This document shows positions 61,945-64,000 of a DNA stretch of 64,000 bases, piece after piece. Source of the DNA: Thermogutta terrifontis (GTDB lineage Bacteria; Planctomycetota; Planctomycetia; Pirellulales; Thermoguttaceae). Within the stretch, counting starts at the first letter, position 1, and every line of letters starts with the position of its first letter. The stretch is from the NCBI RefSeq assembly GCF_002277955.1, contig NZ_CP018477.1, forward strand, positions 1,860,001 to 1,924,000. Reading direction: 5' to 3'. The translations under genes and the position numbers were made by a program. The notes under the pieces are model-generated. The model made no database searches and had not been told where the DNA came from. It worked only from the letters and a program-made list of their open reading frames with translations.

Positions 61945-63024
61945 ATGCGCAATGATACTTGCCAGTGCCGGCCCGACACAAATGCCGAGACAACCTCGCT
62001 GGATGTATCCCGTCGCGAGTGGCTTGCCGCCGCGGGGGTGAGCGGCATGCTTGGGCTGGTCGGTGTTCTGGGCTGCCAACCTGCTAAGGTTGTGGAGGAG
62101 GCTCAAAAAGGCCGCCGTTTGCGAGCCGCGTTTTCGAATGCCGGACTGGCCGGGACATGGAACAAATTGGGTTACGACGCGGCGAAACTCTGGGGTGATT
62201 TACTCAACGTGGAAGTCGTCTGGTTCGATGGCGAGTTTAACGGTCAAAGGCAGAGAGAGAAAATCGAATTGGCTGCCGCGGAGGACTGGGATTTCTGTGC
62301 CTTTCAGGCCCATCAGATCGACATCCTTGCGGAGCCGTGTCGGCGGCTTAAGGCTCGGGGCATCCCCATCATTGGAATGGACACTCTCATCGTCCCGGAG
62401 AACCAGCTCTTTGAAACAGGGGTCCTCGTCTATGTGACCCCTGACCACGTGAAAATGGCCGAACAAAGCACGCAGTACATGGTGGATAAAATTGGTGGTA
62501 AGGGAAAGGTTATTCACATCGGCGGCCAAAGTGAGCACAGCGGAGCGCAAGACCGTGCCCGAGGATTTCAGAACGTCATCAGCAAATACCCGGAAATCGA
62601 AGTGGTCGGTGGGGGAGTCCGCTGGTGCGACTGGCAAACAGAAAAAGCTCGAAATACGTTCGAGGTGCTCCTGGAACAAACCCAAGACCGGATTGCCGGG
62701 GCGTTTTTCCATAACGATGACATGGCGCTGGCCTGCGTGCCGTCTCTCAAGGGAACACGCCATGAGGGGATGGTCGTCACGGGCGTGGATGGTCAACGTC
62801 CCGGATTGCTGGGTGTTCGCGACGGTTTGCTGGCAGCCACCAGCGTCAATCCCGCCGCGATGATCCACATGTATGCGCTGGTGATCGGACAATTTATTGT
62901 GCGAAACCAGGAAAAATTCGACCGGCTTCTGAAGATTGTGCTCCCCTGCCCTCTCGTGTCCAAGGAATCGGGCAATCTGGACGCGATGCTCTACCTTTCA
63001 GACCCGAAGCACTGCTTAGTGTGA
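61945..63024 (+). CDS. Sugar-binding lipoprotein (periplasmic binding protein family 4)
   Basis: 359 residues. SRREWLAAAGVSGMLGLVGVLGC looks like a combined Tat signal and lipobox (LGC), so it should be lipid-anchored outside the membrane. The mature part has the ribose-binding-like fold: LRAAFSNAGLAGTWNKLGYDAAKLW, VVWFDGEFNGQRQREKIE, GIPIIGMDTLIVPEN, GGQSEHSGAQDRARGFQNVI and GAFFHNDDMALACVPSLKG. No ATPase or permease gene is in the window; they may lie beyond 64,000. Its likely cargo is a sugar, given its neighbours. Confidence 0.9.
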   Translation: MRNDTCQCRPDTNAETTSLDVSRREWLAAAGVSGMLGLVGVLGCQPAKVVEEAQKGRRLRAAFSNAGLAGTWNKLGYDAAKLWGDLLNVEVVWFDGEFNGQRQREKIELAAAEDWDFCAFQAHQIDILAEPCRRLKARGIPIIGMDTLIVPENQLFETGVLVYVTPDHVKMAEQSTQYMVDKIGGKGKVIHIGGQSEHSGAQDRARGFQNVISKYPEIEVVGGGVRWCDWQTEKARNTFEVLLEQTQDRIAGAFFHNDDMALACVPSLKGTRHEGMVVTGVDGQRPGLLGVRDGLLAATSVNPAAMIHMYALVIGQFIVRNQEKFDRLLKIVLPCPLVSKESGNLDAMLYLSDPKHCLV

Positions 63025-63155
63025 ACAAAAATAGAGAATAAAATCGTTGTAAAAACCATATTTGGTTTGCGGTACGAGGAAGAGCGACTAAGTCGGGAAA
63101 GTCTGCTGAAGAAGCTCACTGACTCGCTGAGTCTTTGCTGTGGGAGGCCGGTGCT

Positions 63156-64000
63156 ATGGACCGATCGCTCCGCCAAATGAGCGCTCTGTCGTGGCCTCTA
63201 ATCCTTTTTCTGATTGGCATCGCGCATGGCGGTGAAGTTTCCAACAGTATTCGCCCGTGGTCACAGAACCCGCGCTATTGGGAATACAAAGGGAAACCGG
63301 TAATGCTTATTGGGGGCAGTAAAGACGACAACCTCTTTCAAATCCCGGATTTAAGAGAGCATTTGGATGAGATGGTCCAGGTGGGGGCCAATTACATTCG
63401 CAATACCATGAGCGACCGCCCCGATAAAGGATTCGAAGTTTATCCGTTTAAAAAGCTGTCCAATGGGAAGTATGACCTGAACCAGTGGAACGAGGAATAC
63501 TGGAACCGGTTTGAAAATATGCTCAGATGGACTGCCGAACGTGATATTATTGTCCAGATTGAGGTATGGGACCGCTTCGACTATTCGCGGGACAACTGGG
63601 AGGTTCATCCCTACAATTCCAAGAACAACGTGAATTATTCGTACGAAGAATCCGGGTTCGCCGAGCACTATCCGGAGCATCCCGGTGCGAATAAACAACC
63701 ATTTTTCTTTACAACCCCTTATCAGCGAAATAACAGGGTCGTTTTTCCTTATCAGCAGCGATTTGTGGATAAACTCCTCTCTTATTCATTGCAGTACGGT
63801 CATGTGTTGTACTGTATTGATAATGAGACGTCGGGCGAGGAAGCTTGGGCACGGTTCTGGGCGGAGTATATTCAGAAATGCGCGAATGAGTTGGGAAAAA
63901 CAGTTTGCATTACGGAAATGTGGGATGACCGGGACCTAACCGCGCCACGGCACCGGCGAACCCTGGACCATCCCGAGCTTTACGCATTCGCTGAAGTGTC
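63156..64000 (+). CDS. Exported TIM-barrel glycoside hydrolase-like protein (partial, C-terminus outside window)
   Basis: The frame is open from ATG 63156 (GGGAGG 8 bases upstream) to the window edge, over 281 residues. A signal peptide is near [15 protein letters not shown]. The barrel-like body has [54 protein letters not shown], and [13 protein letters not shown], where the NE pair looks like the acid/base of clan A enzymes. It resembles DUF4038/DUF4434-like putative glycosidases; the family is not certain. It follows the binding-protein gene by 131 bases in the same direction. Confidence 0.8.
   Translation, partial: MDRSLRQMSALSWPLILFLIGIAHGGEVSNSIRPWSQNPRYWEYKGKPVMLIGGSKDDNLFQIPDLREHLDEMVQVGANYIRNTMSDRPDKGFEVYPFKKLSNGKYDLNQWNEEYWNRFENMLRWTAERDIIVQIEVWDRFDYSRDNWEVHPYNSKNNVNYSYEESGFAEHYPEHPGANKQPFFFTTPYQRNNRVVFPYQQRFVDKLLSYSLQYGHVLYCIDNETSGEEAWARFWAEYIQKCANELGKTVCITEMWDDRDLTAPRHRRTLDHPELYAFAEV

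Overview
This 64 kb window looks like ordinary chromosome of a planctomycete. The best marker is a secreted Cys/Pro-rich protein ending in a TIGR03000-type domain, a family essentially limited to Planctomycetota. Supporting signs are many small Zn-ribbon and 'hypothetical secreted' proteins, a very large cytosolic protein of unknown function, enlarged Pst permeases and a remnant of a sulfatase gene. The particular genus (a Thermogutta-like member of the Pirellulales is my guess) is inference only. No rRNA, tRNA, CRISPR array, intact insertion sequence or prophage was found.

Layout. 1-6.2 kb: partial pdxA, dtd-cvpA, accA with an upstream protein kinase, and a glycosyltransferase. 6.3-11.3 kb: truA, asd, the TIGR03000 protein with a clear terminator, and an exported Pcm with an extra C-terminal domain. 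11.6-18.5 kb (plus strand): a TIGR03960-type radical SAM protein, a HAD phosphatase, a MazG-like protein, and a membrane protein paired with an ABC ATPase. 18.6-25.8 kb: HpcH/HpaI aldolase, Rieske protein, UPF0173 hydrolase, glucose-6-phosphate isomerase, an unknown secreted protein, a decayed sulfatase end and a SpoU-type rRNA methyltransferase. 25.9-38 kb: a 1331-residue unknown protein, a PQQ-type propeller protein, a FliL-like protein, a LarA-family protein and a YfhO-like membrane protein. 38.3-45.5 kb: sulfite reductase, an XRE regulator, a Zn-ribbon membrane protein, a PhoR-type kinase and a DegT aminotransferase. 45.8-53.1 kb: a pstS-pstC-pstA-pstB operon preceded by a four-repeat Pho box. 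53.6-57.3 kb: purA, uppS and a beta-CASP ribonuclease. 57.6-64 kb: a carbohydrate region (glycoside hydrolase, Tat-exported sugar isomerase, OFA-type MFS transporter, sugar-binding lipoprotein and the start of another glycosidase-like gene).

The most notable non-coding signals are: (1) four TGTTAA/TGTTAG repeats spaced exactly 11 bp upstream of pstS; (2) REP/BIME-like hairpins with a GGAG head and an invariant loop, whose stems differ by compensatory changes; (3) a second palindrome family around TTCATGAA, one copy with a GTAG head. Families 2 and 3 sit only between genes, often as inverted pairs. No complete new defence or biosynthetic system was recognised. The most unusual proteins are the exported Pcm, the enlarged Pst permeases, the kinase with DFA in place of DFG, and the 1331-residue orphan.
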